Source: an uncultured Gammaproteobacteria bacterium (lineage in GTDB: Bacteria > Pseudomonadota > Gammaproteobacteria > UBA6429 > Thiohalophilaceae). From it: a stretch of 64,000 nucleotides of DNA. Every line of letters starts with the position of its first letter. Position 1 is the stretch's first letter. The position numbers and the translations under genes were made by a program. The stretch lies in NCBI GenBank assembly GCA_913064945.1, contig CAJYAN010000001.1, positions 1 through 64,000 of the forward strand, read 5' to 3'. The notes beneath the pieces are model-generated. The model did not search any database and was not told where the DNA came from. It saw only the letters and a program-made list of their open reading frames with translations. Below are positions 48,638 to 58,526 of the stretch, piece after piece.

Positions 48638-51600
48638 ATGCTTGCCAGATTAATTCGCTGGTCTATCGATAATCGTGTCTTTATTTTGGTGGCCAGCATC
48701 ATGCTCAGTAGTTGGGGCTGGTTTTCACTAAAACACACCTCGCTGGATGCACTTCCGGATCTCTCAGATGTGCAGGTGATTGTGCGGACGAGTTTTGCGG
48801 GACAGTCACCACAGGTGGTTGAAGACCAGATTACGTACCCACTTACTTCGACGCTGATGTCAGTACCGGGTGCGCAGGCCGTACGAGGTTTTTCATTCTT
48901 TGGTGATTCCTATGTGTACGTTGTTTTTAAAGACGGTACCGACCTGTACTGGGCGCGCAGTCGGGTACTGGAGTACCTTAACCAGGCGGTGGGTAGTCTT
49001 CCTGTTGGTGTTAAACCGCATATTGGGCCTGATGCGACCGGTGTGGGCTGGATTTATTCCTATGCACTAGTTGATAAAACCAGACAGCACGACCTGTCAC
49101 AACTCCGTAGCTTGCAGGATTGGTTTTTAAAGTTTGAATTACAAACAATCCCGGGTGTGGCCGAGGTCGCCACCGTCGGTGGTATGGTAAGACAATACCA
49201 AATTGTAGCTAACCCTGATCAACTTCGTGCCTATGGTATTTCACTTTCGACCTTAGCCAGCGCCCTACGTAAATCGAATCAGGAGGTCGGTGGATCGGTA
49301 ATAGAGATGGCCGAAGCTGAGTACATGGTCTATACCCGCGGTTATCTAAAATCATTGCATGATATTGAAATGATACCGGTGGCAGTGACGAAAAAAAATA
49401 TTCCGGTTCTGGTGAGAGATCTGGCGACTGTTCAAATCGGCCCGGAAATGCGTCGCGCGGTTTCGGACCTGGATGGTGAGGGCGAAGTAACCGGTGGCAT
49501 TATTGTTATGCGCTATGGTGAGAATGCTTTAAAAACAATTACAGCGGTCAAATCGAAGCTTGCTGCGCTAAAGAAAAGTTTGCCAGCAGGTGTCAAGATT
49601 GTTGAAACCTATGATCGCTCAGGTTTAATTCTGCGTGCTGTCGATAATCTGTATTCAAAATTAGTTGAAGAATTTTTAATCGTTGCATTGGTTTGTTTTC
49701 TATTTTTATTTCATTTGCGTTCTGCCTTCGTAGCGATTGTTACGCTGCCCTTAGGTATTTTGACGGCGTTTACCATCATGCACTGGCAGGGCATTAACGC
49801 CAATATCATGTCATTGGGTGGTATTGCGATTGCGATTGGCGCCATGGTTGATGCTGCGATTGTAATGATTGAAAATGCACATAAACACCTGGAACGATGG
49901 TATCGTGATCATTCAGGCTCGGTATTGTCAAGTACGGACCGATGGCAATTGATTTCACAAGCCGCCTGTGAAGTCGGGCCAGCATTATTCTTCTCCTTAT
50001 TAATTATTACATTGAGTTTTTTGCCAATTTTTACTCTGGAAGCGCAGGAAGGTCGGTTGTTTACGCCACTTGCATATACCAAGACGTATACTATGGCAGC
50101 GGCAGCGGGTATGGCCGTCACACTGGTGCCGGTATTAATGGGATATTTTATTCGCGGAAATATACCAAATGAAAGCAGAAACCCGATAAGTCGTTGGTTA
50201 ATTCGGAGTTATCAAAAATGGCTTGCCATTGTGCTGGCAAGACCACGGCGTAGCCTGATGATAAGTAGTATTTTGTTATTAACAATGTTTATTCCAATTG
50301 GTGGTGTTAGTGGCTTGTTGTCACCATTGAAGTGGCCAGTCACAAGCCTCGGTTGGTTACTTGGACCTGAGCTTGATAATAGTAATCGTGCTCATTATCT
50401 GGATACGATTAATGACTGGCAATACACCATTGCCAGTCATTGGCAGCAGTGGTTTTCCGGTACACCATGGTTATCACGGTTTGCCTCGGGAATGGGTACC
50501 GAATTTATGCCCGAATTATTTGAAGGCGATCTGATGTATATGCCGACGACCTTACCCGGTATTTCTATCGGTAAAGCTCGGGAATTATTACAGCAAACAG
50601 ATAGGCTTATACATAGCGTACCAGAAGTTAAAAGTGTCTTTGGCAAGGTAGGCCGAGCGGAGACCGCAACGGATCCTGCTCCACTGAATATGTTTGAAAC
50701 CATTATTCAGTTAAAACCTAGAAATCAATGGCGTGTCGGTATGACGCCAGCAAAACTAATTGAAGAACTCGATAGAACGGTTCACTTTCCTGGCCTGACG
50801 AATGCCTGGTTGATGCCGATTAAAACACGGATTGATATGCTATCAACCGGTATCAAGACGCCGGTGGGTATTAAAATTGCTGGACCAGATCTGCATGTCA
50901 TTGAGCATATTGGGCGTGATATTGAAAAAATTCTAGCACATGTGCGGGGAACAAGATCGGTTTATTCAGAACGTGTAGCCGGTGGACGCTATATCCAGGT
51001 CACTCCTGATCGGGAAAAAATGGCTTACATGGGGCTGAACATATCAAAGGTTAACAATGTGATCAGTGCAGCGGTCGGTGGTATTAACGTAACCAGCATG
51101 GTCGAAGGGTCTGAACGTTACCCAGTTAATCTTCGATTTGCGCGCGAGGTTAGGGACAATCTGGAAAAATTACGAGAATTACCGATAGCCTCATCGACCG
51201 GGCAGGAAGTGGCGCTGGGAGAAATCGCCGAGGTGAAAATCGTCGATGGCCCACCAATGATAAAAAGTGAAAATGCACGTTTAAGTGGCTGGACCTTTGT
51301 CGATATTCAGGGTGTTGATCTTGGGAGCTATGTACAGAATGCACAACACATTCTCGCACGCAAACTTGTTCTGCCCACGGGATATTCGATTAGCTGGGCG
51401 GGGCAATATGAATATTTACAGCGTGCCAAGTCGAAGTTGATAGAAGTGATACCCTTGACATTGATGATTATCTTTATACTACTTTATTTCACCTTCCGTC
51501 GTATTACAGAAGCCATTCTGGTCATGGCAACACTACCATTTGCATTGATTGGTGGTTTTTGGCTTTGTTTTTTACTGGGTTACTCTATGTCTGTGGCAAC

Positions 51601-51961
51601 AGCAACAGGTTTTATTGCGCTGGCAGGTGTGGCAGCTGAATTTGGTGTGATTATGCTGGTGTATTTGGATAACGCCGTTGAAGAGCGTCGACAGCAGAAT
51701 AATCTAAATAGTCGTGCCGAGTTACTGGCGGCGGTTATGGAGGGGGCCGTTATGCGGGTGAGGCCCAAGGTGATGACTGTTGCGGTGATCGTCGGGGGGT
51801 TACTTCCCATTATGCTGGGTAGTGGTACAGGCTCGGAGGTGATGCAGCGTATTGCGGCACCGATGGTGGGCGGTATGTTGACGGCACCACTATTATCTCT
51901 GTTTGTGATCCCGACGATTTACGTTACGTGGCGGACAAGAGAACTAAAGTTGCCGAAATAA
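48638..51961 (+). CDS. cusA: Heavy-metal RND efflux transporter CusA
   Basis: 1107 aa, twelve membrane helices and two large periplasmic loops, CzcA/CusA family. MLARLIRWSIDNRVFILVAS starts the first helix. The proton-relay helix is GAIGAMVDAAIVMIENAHKH-like (AIAIGAMVDAAIVMIENA), with GVAAEFGVIMLVYLDNAVEE in the second half. Metal-site methionines (for example GSEVMQRIAAPMVGGML) fit a Cu/Ag pump, but the exact metal cannot be fixed from sequence. Codon bias shifts to more AT in the middle of the gene. A terminator follows. Confidence 0.95.
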   Translation: MLARLIRWSIDNRVFILVASIMLSSWGWFSLKHTSLDALPDLSDVQVIVRTSFAGQSPQVVEDQITYPLTSTLMSVPGAQAVRGFSFFGDSYVYVVFKDGTDLYWARSRVLEYLNQAVGSLPVGVKPHIGPDATGVGWIYSYALVDKTRQHDLSQLRSLQDWFLKFELQTIPGVAEVATVGGMVRQYQIVANPDQLRAYGISLSTLASALRKSNQEVGGSVIEMAEAEYMVYTRGYLKSLHDIEMIPVAVTKKNIPVLVRDLATVQIGPEMRRAVSDLDGEGEVTGGIIVMRYGENALKTITAVKSKLAALKKSLPAGVKIVETYDRSGLILRAVDNLYSKLVEEFLIVALVCFLFLFHLRSAFVAIVTLPLGILTAFTIMHWQGINANIMSLGGIAIAIGAMVDAAIVMIENAHKHLERWYRDHSGSVLSSTDRWQLISQAACEVGPALFFSLLIITLSFLPIFTLEAQEGRLFTPLAYTKTYTMAAAAGMAVTLVPVLMGYFIRGNIPNESRNPISRWLIRSYQKWLAIVLARPRRSLMISSILLLTMFIPIGGVSGLLSPLKWPVTSLGWLLGPELDNSNRAHYLDTINDWQYTIASHWQQWFSGTPWLSRFASGMGTEFMPELFEGDLMYMPTTLPGISIGKARELLQQTDRLIHSVPEVKSVFGKVGRAETATDPAPLNMFETIIQLKPRNQWRVGMTPAKLIEELDRTVHFPGLTNAWLMPIKTRIDMLSTGIKTPVGIKIAGPDLHVIEHIGRDIEKILAHVRGTRSVYSERVAGGRYIQVTPDREKMAYMGLNISKVNNVISAAVGGINVTSMVEGSERYPVNLRFAREVRDNLEKLRELPIASSTGQEVALGEIAEVKIVDGPPMIKSENARLSGWTFVDIQGVDLGSYVQNAQHILARKLVLPTGYSISWAGQYEYLQRAKSKLIEVIPLTLMIIFILLYFTFRRITEAILVMATLPFALIGGFWLCFLLGYSMSVATATGFIALAGVAAEFGVIMLVYLDNAVEERRQQNNLNSRAELLAAVMEGAVMRVRPKVMTVAVIVGGLLPIMLGSGTGSEVMQRIAAPMVGGMLTAPLLSLFVIPTIYVTWRTRELKLPK

Positions 51962-51986
51962 AAAAAGGAGGCATAGCCTCCTTTAA
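51962..51986 (+). terminator. Rho-independent terminator after cusA
   Basis: AAAAAAGGAGGC-ATA-GCCTCCTTT forms a perfect 9-bp stem (AAAGGAGGC/GCCTCCTTT) immediately after the cusA stop, A-rich before and T-rich after, so it can act in both directions. It separates cusBA from the convergent cupredoxin genes. Confidence 0.85.
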
Positions 51987-52029
51987 AGTACGAGTTAAGA
52001 CTCGCTATGCGATAAACGCTTGATTATAG

Positions 52030-53022
52030 TTATACGACCGTAATACTGGTACGTGTTGTTCCCAGCACGGCACCTGTGATCCAATCCAGAATATCAGTCT
52101 CAATTAGGTAAGTACCCGTTTGAGTTGGTTGGAAAATGATGTCGTATCTTTCTGCCGCGCTAGCACGTATCTGTGAGACGGTGACGGGGTTTGGTAACGG
52201 GCGACCATCAGACTGGTAAATCGTCCCAGTTAAGCCGCCCCCGAAACGCAGAAGCTGCGGATAGTAGCCAGCACAGATATAGCGAGCGAGTAATTTCTGT
52301 CCGAGCTGAATTGTGGCCGCGATGTTAGGTGCGCTCATGGCGCTGTTACCACTGCCATCGATACCGGAAATGACGAAATAGTCTGGATTGAGGTCGTTCA
52401 GACCGACATCTCCTCCACAAGTACCGGCATTCCATGCCAGGGTATGCCAGGACGAATCAATTTCGTCCACAACCCAGAAGACCTCGGCATTATATGTTGG
52501 ACCACCTGAAAATAAGGTGCCGGGACCTTCCGGCGGATCAACAATGATGGCGCCATACATACCCATTTCAGCGTGTAATACGGTATTTGTATGACAGTGA
52601 TAGAAAAATGTACCGGCGTGTGAAGGTTTCCACTGGTAGGTATAGGTGCCATTGTAAACATCCCAGGTAATATGGCCGACACCATCGGAGGTATGAGCCG
52701 GTTCAATACCGTGATGATGTACGGTATGCATCCACATCATGCCAACATCCAGTGTTGTGTGAGCAATCTGGCCCTGGGTCAGGCGCATGGGGGCAGACGG
52801 ATAGGTAGCGCCTCCACCCATGCCGCCACCGCCATCAGCAAAGCCCCACATGTTGACGACGGTGCCGTTATCCATGGTCAGCGGGATGTTCATGTCAATG
52901 GTGCGACTAAATGTAATATCAGCAGTGACCAGACCTGGTGTTGCGGGGGCGTCAGGGTAAACATAACAGGTACCACCACCATTCGTTGACATCAGTTTGT
53001 GTTTTTTCAACAGGTTAAACAT
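52030..53022 (-). CDS. Two-domain cupredoxin with type 1 copper site (subunit B)
   Basis: 330 aa in two cupredoxin domains. Domain 1 has H99, H102 and H104 (HTVHHHG, an HxxHxH motif) and HCHTNTVLHAEMGM, giving H142, C143, H144, H150 and M155. These are the ligands of a type 1 copper and half of a trinuclear cluster, in the style of domain 3 of large multicopper oxidases. Domain 2 (about 215-330) has no copper ligands. There is no signal peptide. The ATG follows GGGGAG (SD) 12 bases after the stop of the next-upstream gene. Together with that gene it seems to make one oxidase. Substrate unknown; copper context from cusBA. Confidence 0.88.
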   Translation of the reverse strand: MFNLLKKHKLMSTNGGGTCYVYPDAPATPGLVTADITFSRTIDMNIPLTMDNGTVVNMWGFADGGGGMGGGATYPSAPMRLTQGQIAHTTLDVGMMWMHTVHHHGIEPAHTSDGVGHITWDVYNGTYTYQWKPSHAGTFFYHCHTNTVLHAEMGMYGAIIVDPPEGPGTLFSGGPTYNAEVFWVVDEIDSSWHTLAWNAGTCGGDVGLNDLNPDYFVISGIDGSGNSAMSAPNIAATIQLGQKLLARYICAGYYPQLLRFGGGLTGTIYQSDGRPLPNPVTVSQIRASAAERYDIIFQPTQTGTYLIETDILDWITGAVLGTTRTSITVV

Positions 53023-53034
53023 TTTCGACTCCCC

Positions 53035-54039
53035 TTATTCAAAATAAATGTCGGTTAGTGAGCCAAACATATAGAGTCCACCGCCCGCTGTTTGCGTCAT
53101 TTCATTATGCAGGTGCATCGGATAGACCCCTGTCTGAACTGCTGGCCAGGCGTCCGGTGGTGGCTCAAAAGGATAAATGGCATCAAATTTCCCCATATTC
53201 CCATCCAGGTTAATACAGTCTTTCAACCAGACATCGCTGCGTATCTGGCCATTTTCAGTCAACCATTCCATGTGGTTGGCATGGACATGGACGGAGTTTT
53301 GGCATTTGCCAGCATTCAGGACGCGTATTAGTGTGCGGTCTCCAATATGACCGTGTAGAGAGGAGCGTGGATCGACCATGGCATCAATATTGGGATCTCC
53401 GGCACCAGGTGCGCCGGGTGGACGAGCACTCAGACCATTGAGAGTAAAATAACGCGGCTTGTATGTTGTGGTCGGTGTGCTGCCGTTGCTAATCGCAGTA
53501 TGCCATGCGGGATCGATATCGTGGAATAGCCAGAAATACTGCTGCACAAAAGTGGGGCTGCCAGAATAGAGCGTGTTACTACTTCCGCTCGGCATGATGG
53601 CAAAACCACCGTGTAAGCCGACAAGGCGATTGTATGGCGCATTGGAGGGGTCAAGATAAAAGTAGGAACCTGGCGCACCCGCAGTAAAGCTTAGGGTCTT
53701 TGATGCCCCGGCATTGATGGTAATGGTAGATAAGCCAAGACCATCAATTGTAAAAGCATGCTGGTGCCCCAGAGTGTTGATGATAGTAATGTTTACCGTA
53801 TCACCTTGCTGGACAATCATTTGTTCGCCAGGAACATTCAGCACGCTTTGACTGCTGCTAAAACCACGGAAGTAGACATCGACACCGTCCGGCTGAGTGA
53901 TTAAACCATCGGTGATGTAGAAGGTTTTATTAATGGTGCTGGCATAGGCTCGGGGGGTCCAGGCGATTAGTCCCGTCGAGGCCAGGGCAGCGGTCGCCAT
54001 ACCTGCGCTGCTCAGCTTTAAAAAGTTTCTCCGCTTCAT
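53035..54039 (-). CDS. Tat-exported cupredoxin with half a trinuclear site (subunit A)
   Basis: 334 aa. A clear Tat signal: RRNFLK at residues 3-8, hydrophobic stretch, cleavage near AYAST. Domain 1 (about 40-150) has a cupredoxin fold (SYFYLDPSN in place of a copper loop) but its copper ligands are missing. Domain 2 has HVHANH (H251, H253) and YPMHLHNEMTQTAGGGLYMF (H309, H311), like domain 1 of multicopper oxidases (HWHG and HSH types). It has no type 1 Cys. So it would supply four trinuclear-site histidines, and the downstream protein the other four plus type 1. RBS AAGAGGTAGC before the ATG. First gene of the pair. Confidence 0.88.
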   Translation of the reverse strand: MKRRNFLKLSSAGMATAALASTGLIAWTPRAYASTINKTFYITDGLITQPDGVDVYFRGFSSSQSVLNVPGEQMIVQQGDTVNITIINTLGHQHAFTIDGLGLSTITINAGASKTLSFTAGAPGSYFYLDPSNAPYNRLVGLHGGFAIMPSGSSNTLYSGSPTFVQQYFWLFHDIDPAWHTAISNGSTPTTTYKPRYFTLNGLSARPPGAPGAGDPNIDAMVDPRSSLHGHIGDRTLIRVLNAGKCQNSVHVHANHMEWLTENGQIRSDVWLKDCINLDGNMGKFDAIYPFEPPPDAWPAVQTGVYPMHLHNEMTQTAGGGLYMFGSLTDIYFE

Positions 54040-54326
54040 GATGCTACCTCTTGAGTTATGGTGGTGGAGTTGTGTTGTTTTATAGAATTATTATTATTAG
54101 GTTTATTACTGAGAGGCGTTAATATGCATTATTTTTATTTGTAGATAAATATTCTTTATAAGTAAAGTTGAATATGCTATTTTTCTAAATTTCTACATAA
54201 ATTGTTGATAATAAAAGATACATCTACTTTATAGATTAAATACATCTAAATATTTGATGTAAATAAATGAGCATCTTCATGATTTGTCGTAAAGATGTAA
54301 TGAGAAATGATCACACTAGAGAGTTT
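54040..54326. promoter_or_regulatory. AT-rich upstream region of the cupredoxin pair
   Basis: 287 bases between the pair and srkA, very AT-rich and without a coding ORF. Reading leftward (minus strand), the word AGATGTAT is repeated (minus of 54206-54240) and AGATG, TACATC and ATGTAG words recur at spacings of about 20 bases. They may be sites for a regulator. No CueR/CusR-type palindrome is obvious to me. Confidence 0.3.
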
Positions 54327-55316
54327 TTATATTTTGGGGACGGGGTCTTGCAGCCTTTCCATTTGTTGGCGCAGATCGATCATCTGATCCTCCCAGTGGC
54401 GCGGGCTGGCAAACCAGGGGAAATGATGCGGGAAGGTCGGGTCGCCCCAGCGACGGGCAATCCAGGCGTTATAGTGCAGCAGGCGTAGTCCGCGTAAACA
54501 CTCGATGAGGGCCAGCTGGGAAATATCAAAGCTGGCAAAGGTCTCATAACCATTGAGTAACGGTGTGAGCTGTTGCTTCATGGTATCGGTGTCACCATCC
54601 AGCAGTAACCAGAGGTCCTGCACCACCGGACCCATCAGGCAGTCATCCAGGTCCACCACAAACAGACCGCGGGGGTTCTGCAGGAGATTACCGGCGTGAA
54701 AATCGCCGTGTAGGCGCTGCAGTGGAAAATTACCCAGGGCGGTTATTTGCTGTTCAATGGCGACGACCAGGGCATCGGCGGCGGCAAAAAAATTGTGCGC
54801 GGACTCTGGTGGGACCAGGGATGACTGGCGAAGGTGACGAATGGCCTCATGGCCAAAGGCCTCGACGCTCAGCCGTGGGCGGTGTACAAAGGCCTGCTGG
54901 TGACCAATGGCGTGCAGGCGTCCTAGCAGGCGTCCAATTTGCTCAAGGGATTCAGGGGTCTCGAGGTCCGGCCGATGACCTCCACAGCGGGGAAACAGGG
55001 CAAAGCGGAAGCCCTGGTGGTGGAACAAAGTCTGGTCCCGGGGGTCTTTAATGGGCGCGATAACCGGTAGCTCCTCAGCTGCCAGCTCCAGGCTGAAATC
55101 ATGTTCCTCCTGGATTGCCGCATCGGACCAGCGTGGCTGGCGATAAAACTTGCCAATAACAAAGTCGCCGGCCTCCAGGCCAATCTGGTAGACGCGGTTT
55201 TCATAGCTGTTGAGTGCCAGTAAATGGCCCGAGGGCTCAAATCCCTGCTGTTCGACAGCATCGAGCACGACACCTGGCGTGAGGTCTTGGTAGTAATGGG
55301 CGATATCATTCGTCAT
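54327..55316 (-). CDS. srkA: Stress response kinase A (SrkA/YihE)
   Basis: 329 aa aminoglycoside-phosphotransferase-like kinase of the YihE/SrkA family, a Ser/Thr kinase that counters stress-induced death in E. coli. Catalytic loop RLHGDFHAGNLLQN with Asp and Asn; metal loop FVVDLDDCLMGPVVQD. Nucleotide-binding part FVIGKFYRQPRWSDAAIQEE. Length matches (328). Start at the ATG at 55316 (MTNDIAHYY); the frame upstream to 55409 overlaps the prlC promoter region. Divergent from prlC. Confidence 0.95.
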   Translation of the reverse strand: MTNDIAHYYQDLTPGVVLDAVEQQGFEPSGHLLALNSYENRVYQIGLEAGDFVIGKFYRQPRWSDAAIQEEHDFSLELAAEELPVIAPIKDPRDQTLFHHQGFRFALFPRCGGHRPDLETPESLEQIGRLLGRLHAIGHQQAFVHRPRLSVEAFGHEAIRHLRQSSLVPPESAHNFFAAADALVVAIEQQITALGNFPLQRLHGDFHAGNLLQNPRGLFVVDLDDCLMGPVVQDLWLLLDGDTDTMKQQLTPLLNGYETFASFDISQLALIECLRGLRLLHYNAWIARRWGDPTFPHHFPWFASPRHWEDQMIDLRQQMERLQDPVPKI

Positions 55317-55432
55317 AGTGTGATCGATATGCGGTGACAGTTTTTTGTTGCCAGCGCTAGAGTCGTGGTAGATTAAGCGCCCATTATATATAGTGAAGTT
55401 GTCCCCCAAACAGGAAAACCATCAGGAAAACC

Positions 55433-57472
55433 ATGTCGAATCCATTATTAGGCCTGCAGGGCTTACCCCCGTTTAAAGCCATTCTACCCGAACACATCGA
55501 AGCCGCGGTTGACGCGGTACTGGCGGAGAACCGCGCTCTGGTCGAAGACCTGCTCAAGCAAAAGAGCTACCGCTGGGAAAATCTGGTGCAACCACTGGAA
55601 GAGGCCGATGATCGTCTGGGACGTCTCTGGTCGCCGGTGAGTCACATGAACTCGGTCGTCAATTCCGAGGCGTTACGTGAAGCCTACAATGCCTGCCTGC
55701 CAAAACTCAGCGCCTATGGTACAGAGATGGGGCAGAATGAAAGACTCTATCAAGCCTATAAGTCGATCGAGGCGTCAACAGTGTTTGCCGAAATGGATAC
55801 GTCCCAACAAAAAATTATTCGTAATGCGCTGCGCGATTTTCATTTATCCGGTGTTGACCTGCCCGCCGAGAAAAAGATGCGCTACAAGGACATTCAACAA
55901 CAGCTCTCCCAGTTGACGACACGCTATGAGGAGAACCTACTTGACGCGACCAATGCCTGGTCGAAAGTGATTGACGATGAAGTGGCCCTGCGTGGGTTGC
56001 CTGAGTCGTCACTATCGATGTTGAAACAAAACGCAGAACAGAATGATGTTAGCGGCTGGCGTCTGACACTGGACTTTCCCTGTTATCACGCGGTGATGAC
56101 GTATGCTGAAGATCGCGGCCTGCGTGAAGCGATGTATACCGCCTATGTGACACGTGCCTCGGACCAGGGTCCGCACGATAAAAAGTGGGACAATAGCGAG
56201 GTGATGGAACAGATTCTGGCATTACGCCATGAAGTGGCGCAGCTGTTAGGCTTTAAACATTATGCTGAACGTTCGTTAGCAACCAAAATGGCCGACAGCA
56301 CGGAGCATGTCCTGGAATTTTTATATGACCTGGCGAAACGATCAAGACCGATGGCGGAACAGGAATATAAGGCGCTGTGTGAATTTGCTCAATCCATTGA
56401 CGGCATCGAAGACCTCGCCACATGGGACATGGCCTATTATTCCGAAAGGCAACGCCAGGAACTCTTTGACCTGAAGCAACAGGAACTCAAACCCTACTTT
56501 CCTGAGTCACGGGTGATTCAGGGTATGTTTGAAGTGGTAAAACGTTTATATGCTATCGAGATTACAGAAGTCGACGGGGTAGAGACCTGGCACCCCGATG
56601 TGCGGTTTTATGAAATACGGGATAGCAAAGGTGAGCGACGCGGTCAGTTTTATCTTGACCTGTATGCGCGGCAGCATAAACGTGGTGGTGCCTGGATGGA
56701 TGATTGTATGGGGCGCTTTCGTTTAAGCGATGGTCGTCTGCAGACTCCCGTGGCCTATCTTACCTGCAACCTGACCCCCCCGGTTGGTGAAGACCCGGCA
56801 CTGTTTACACACGATGAAGTCATCACCCTGTTCCATGAATTTGGTCACGGCCTGCATCATATGTTGACACAGGTTAACCATATCAGTGTCTCCGGCATTA
56901 ATGGTGTCGCCTGGGATGCGGTAGAGCTGCCCAGTCAGTTCATGGAAAACTGGTGCTGGGAGCGAGAGGCCATTGATCTGATCGCGGCGCATTACCAGAC
57001 CGGTGAACCCATGCCAGAGGATCTGTATCAGCGCATGTATGCGGCACGTAACTTTCAGGCCGGTATGATCATGCTGAGACAGCTGGAATTTTCCCTGTTT
57101 GATTTTCGGCTGCACGCCGAGTATGACGCGGCACAGGGTGGACGAATCCAGGCGTTACTGGATGAAGTCCGCGAAGAAGTTGCTGTAGTGAAACCGCCGA
57201 AATTTAACCGTTTCCAACACAGTTTTTCGCACATCTTTGCGGGCGGTTATGCGGCAGGTTACTATTCTTATAAGTGGGCCGAGGTGCTATCTGCCGACGC
57301 CTTTGCGCGCTTTGAAGAAACCGGCATATTTAATGCGAAGACGGGTGCCGAATTTTTGCAGCACATCTTAGAAAAGGGTGGTTCACAGGATCCCATGGAG
57401 TTGTTCGTTGCCTTTCGTGGACGTGAACCACAGATTGATGCCTTGTTACGCCATTGTGGTATAGCCGCCTAA
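55433..57472 (+). CDS. prlC: Oligopeptidase A
   Basis: 679 aa M3 metallopeptidase that degrades peptides such as cleaved signal peptides in the cytoplasm. Zinc motif FHEFGHGLHHML (HExxH) with the third ligand Glu about 25 residues later in WDAVELPSQFMENW. Length matches E. coli OpdA/PrlC (680). The N-terminal MSNPLLGLQGLPPFKAI is the family start. The next gene begins 11 bases later. Confidence 0.96.
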   Translation: MSNPLLGLQGLPPFKAILPEHIEAAVDAVLAENRALVEDLLKQKSYRWENLVQPLEEADDRLGRLWSPVSHMNSVVNSEALREAYNACLPKLSAYGTEMGQNERLYQAYKSIEASTVFAEMDTSQQKIIRNALRDFHLSGVDLPAEKKMRYKDIQQQLSQLTTRYEENLLDATNAWSKVIDDEVALRGLPESSLSMLKQNAEQNDVSGWRLTLDFPCYHAVMTYAEDRGLREAMYTAYVTRASDQGPHDKKWDNSEVMEQILALRHEVAQLLGFKHYAERSLATKMADSTEHVLEFLYDLAKRSRPMAEQEYKALCEFAQSIDGIEDLATWDMAYYSERQRQELFDLKQQELKPYFPESRVIQGMFEVVKRLYAIEITEVDGVETWHPDVRFYEIRDSKGERRGQFYLDLYARQHKRGGAWMDDCMGRFRLSDGRLQTPVAYLTCNLTPPVGEDPALFTHDEVITLFHEFGHGLHHMLTQVNHISVSGINGVAWDAVELPSQFMENWCWEREAIDLIAAHYQTGEPMPEDLYQRMYAARNFQAGMIMLRQLEFSLFDFRLHAEYDAAQGGRIQALLDEVREEVAVVKPPKFNRFQHSFSHIFAGGYAAGYYSYKWAEVLSADAFARFEETGIFNAKTGAEFLQHILEKGGSQDPMELFVAFRGREPQIDALLRHCGIAA

Positions 57473-57483
57473 AGGAGTGTGTA

Positions 57484-58281
57484 ATGTTTGATCGACGTGT
57501 CTTACTAGGTCTGATATTAATTTTTATCAGCAATATTGTCGGTGCGGAAACAATGTATGTGACAGACCGTATATTGCTGGGAGTGCATGAACAGCCTCAG
57601 GAAGACAGCATCTTATTGAAATCTATTGTCAGTGGCACGTCGGTCGATGTAATAAGCACCCAGGGTACCTTTAGCAAAATTAAACTGCCCGATGGTACGC
57701 AAGGCTGGGTGACCAGTGGTTTCCTGAAACAGGAGCAACCTGCGGTTGCCGAACTGGATGCAATGCATAAAAAATATGATGAGAGCGCCAAAACAGTCAA
57801 ACAGTTAAATGATGAAATTAACAAGAAAGAACGAGAGCTGCAGATACGACGAGATGAACTTTCGAATGCGACGACGACCATCAAAGAACTGAAAAAACAA
57901 ATGGCGGCGAGTGGCAAGACGCCTGCTGTTGATGAAACGAAATTTAATCAGGCCGAGAAAAAAATTGCGACACTGACTAAACAGCTGGCGGACATGACGG
58001 CCGCGAAAGCCGCGGCGGAGAAGACCATGCAGGGTATGGGTAATACGGATATCGAGACCCTGCAGAAACAGAATAATGATTTAAAGGCCCGCATAGCCTC
58101 TGCTCAGGCCAATCTTAACGGTGATACCGTGCCAACACCGGAGCAGTTAGCGGCGATCCGCCCGGACTTTCCTATCTGGTACTGGGGACTGATATTGCTG
58201 GTATTTATTCTTGGACTGATTGTCGGTTTACAGTGGATGGATCACCGTAACCGTATGCGTCATGGTGGTTTTCGTATCTAA
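57484..58281 (+). CDS. SH3-domain membrane protein (YgiM type, TIGR04211-like)
   Basis: 265 aa: signal or N-terminal membrane segment (RRVLLGLILIFISNIVGA), SH3b domain (about 22-90, VTDRILLGVHEQPQEDSILL; DGTQGWVTSGFL), a coiled coil (about 95-205), and one C-terminal membrane helix (WYWGLILLVFILGLIVGLQW). Reading outward, the SH3 domain is periplasmic. This build is that of YgiM-like proteins. AAAGGAG precedes the ATG at 57484. It likely shares a transcript with prlC. Role in the envelope, not established. Confidence 0.88.
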   Translation: MFDRRVLLGLILIFISNIVGAETMYVTDRILLGVHEQPQEDSILLKSIVSGTSVDVISTQGTFSKIKLPDGTQGWVTSGFLKQEQPAVAELDAMHKKYDESAKTVKQLNDEINKKERELQIRRDELSNATTTIKELKKQMAASGKTPAVDETKFNQAEKKIATLTKQLADMTAAKAAAEKTMQGMGNTDIETLQKQNNDLKARIASAQANLNGDTVPTPEQLAAIRPDFPIWYWGLILLVFILGLIVGLQWMDHRNRMRHGGFRI

Positions 58282-58526
58282 ATTCATGATGTCCAGTGTC
58301 ATATCAGTAGATTGATTACATTGGTATACCTGCGTTCACTACTCATCAATCTGCGTGATTTGTGGTGTTGGCTCTGCAAGGATGGCAGGGGTTGAGTCAG
58401 AGACTGGTAGTCTGTTTAGTCTATCCAGGGGCATCAGTGAAAAAATTTTATATTCCGTGCTGGCTTGATCGGTAAGCAAGGTCAGATGCCAAAGAAGTCG
58501 ACGACTGTAGAGATTTGAGACCGTAT

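Noticed and set aside
48638-51961. Frameshift in cusA
   Set aside because: Base composition changes in the middle of the gene, but the frame stays open through all family motifs, so the gene looks intact.
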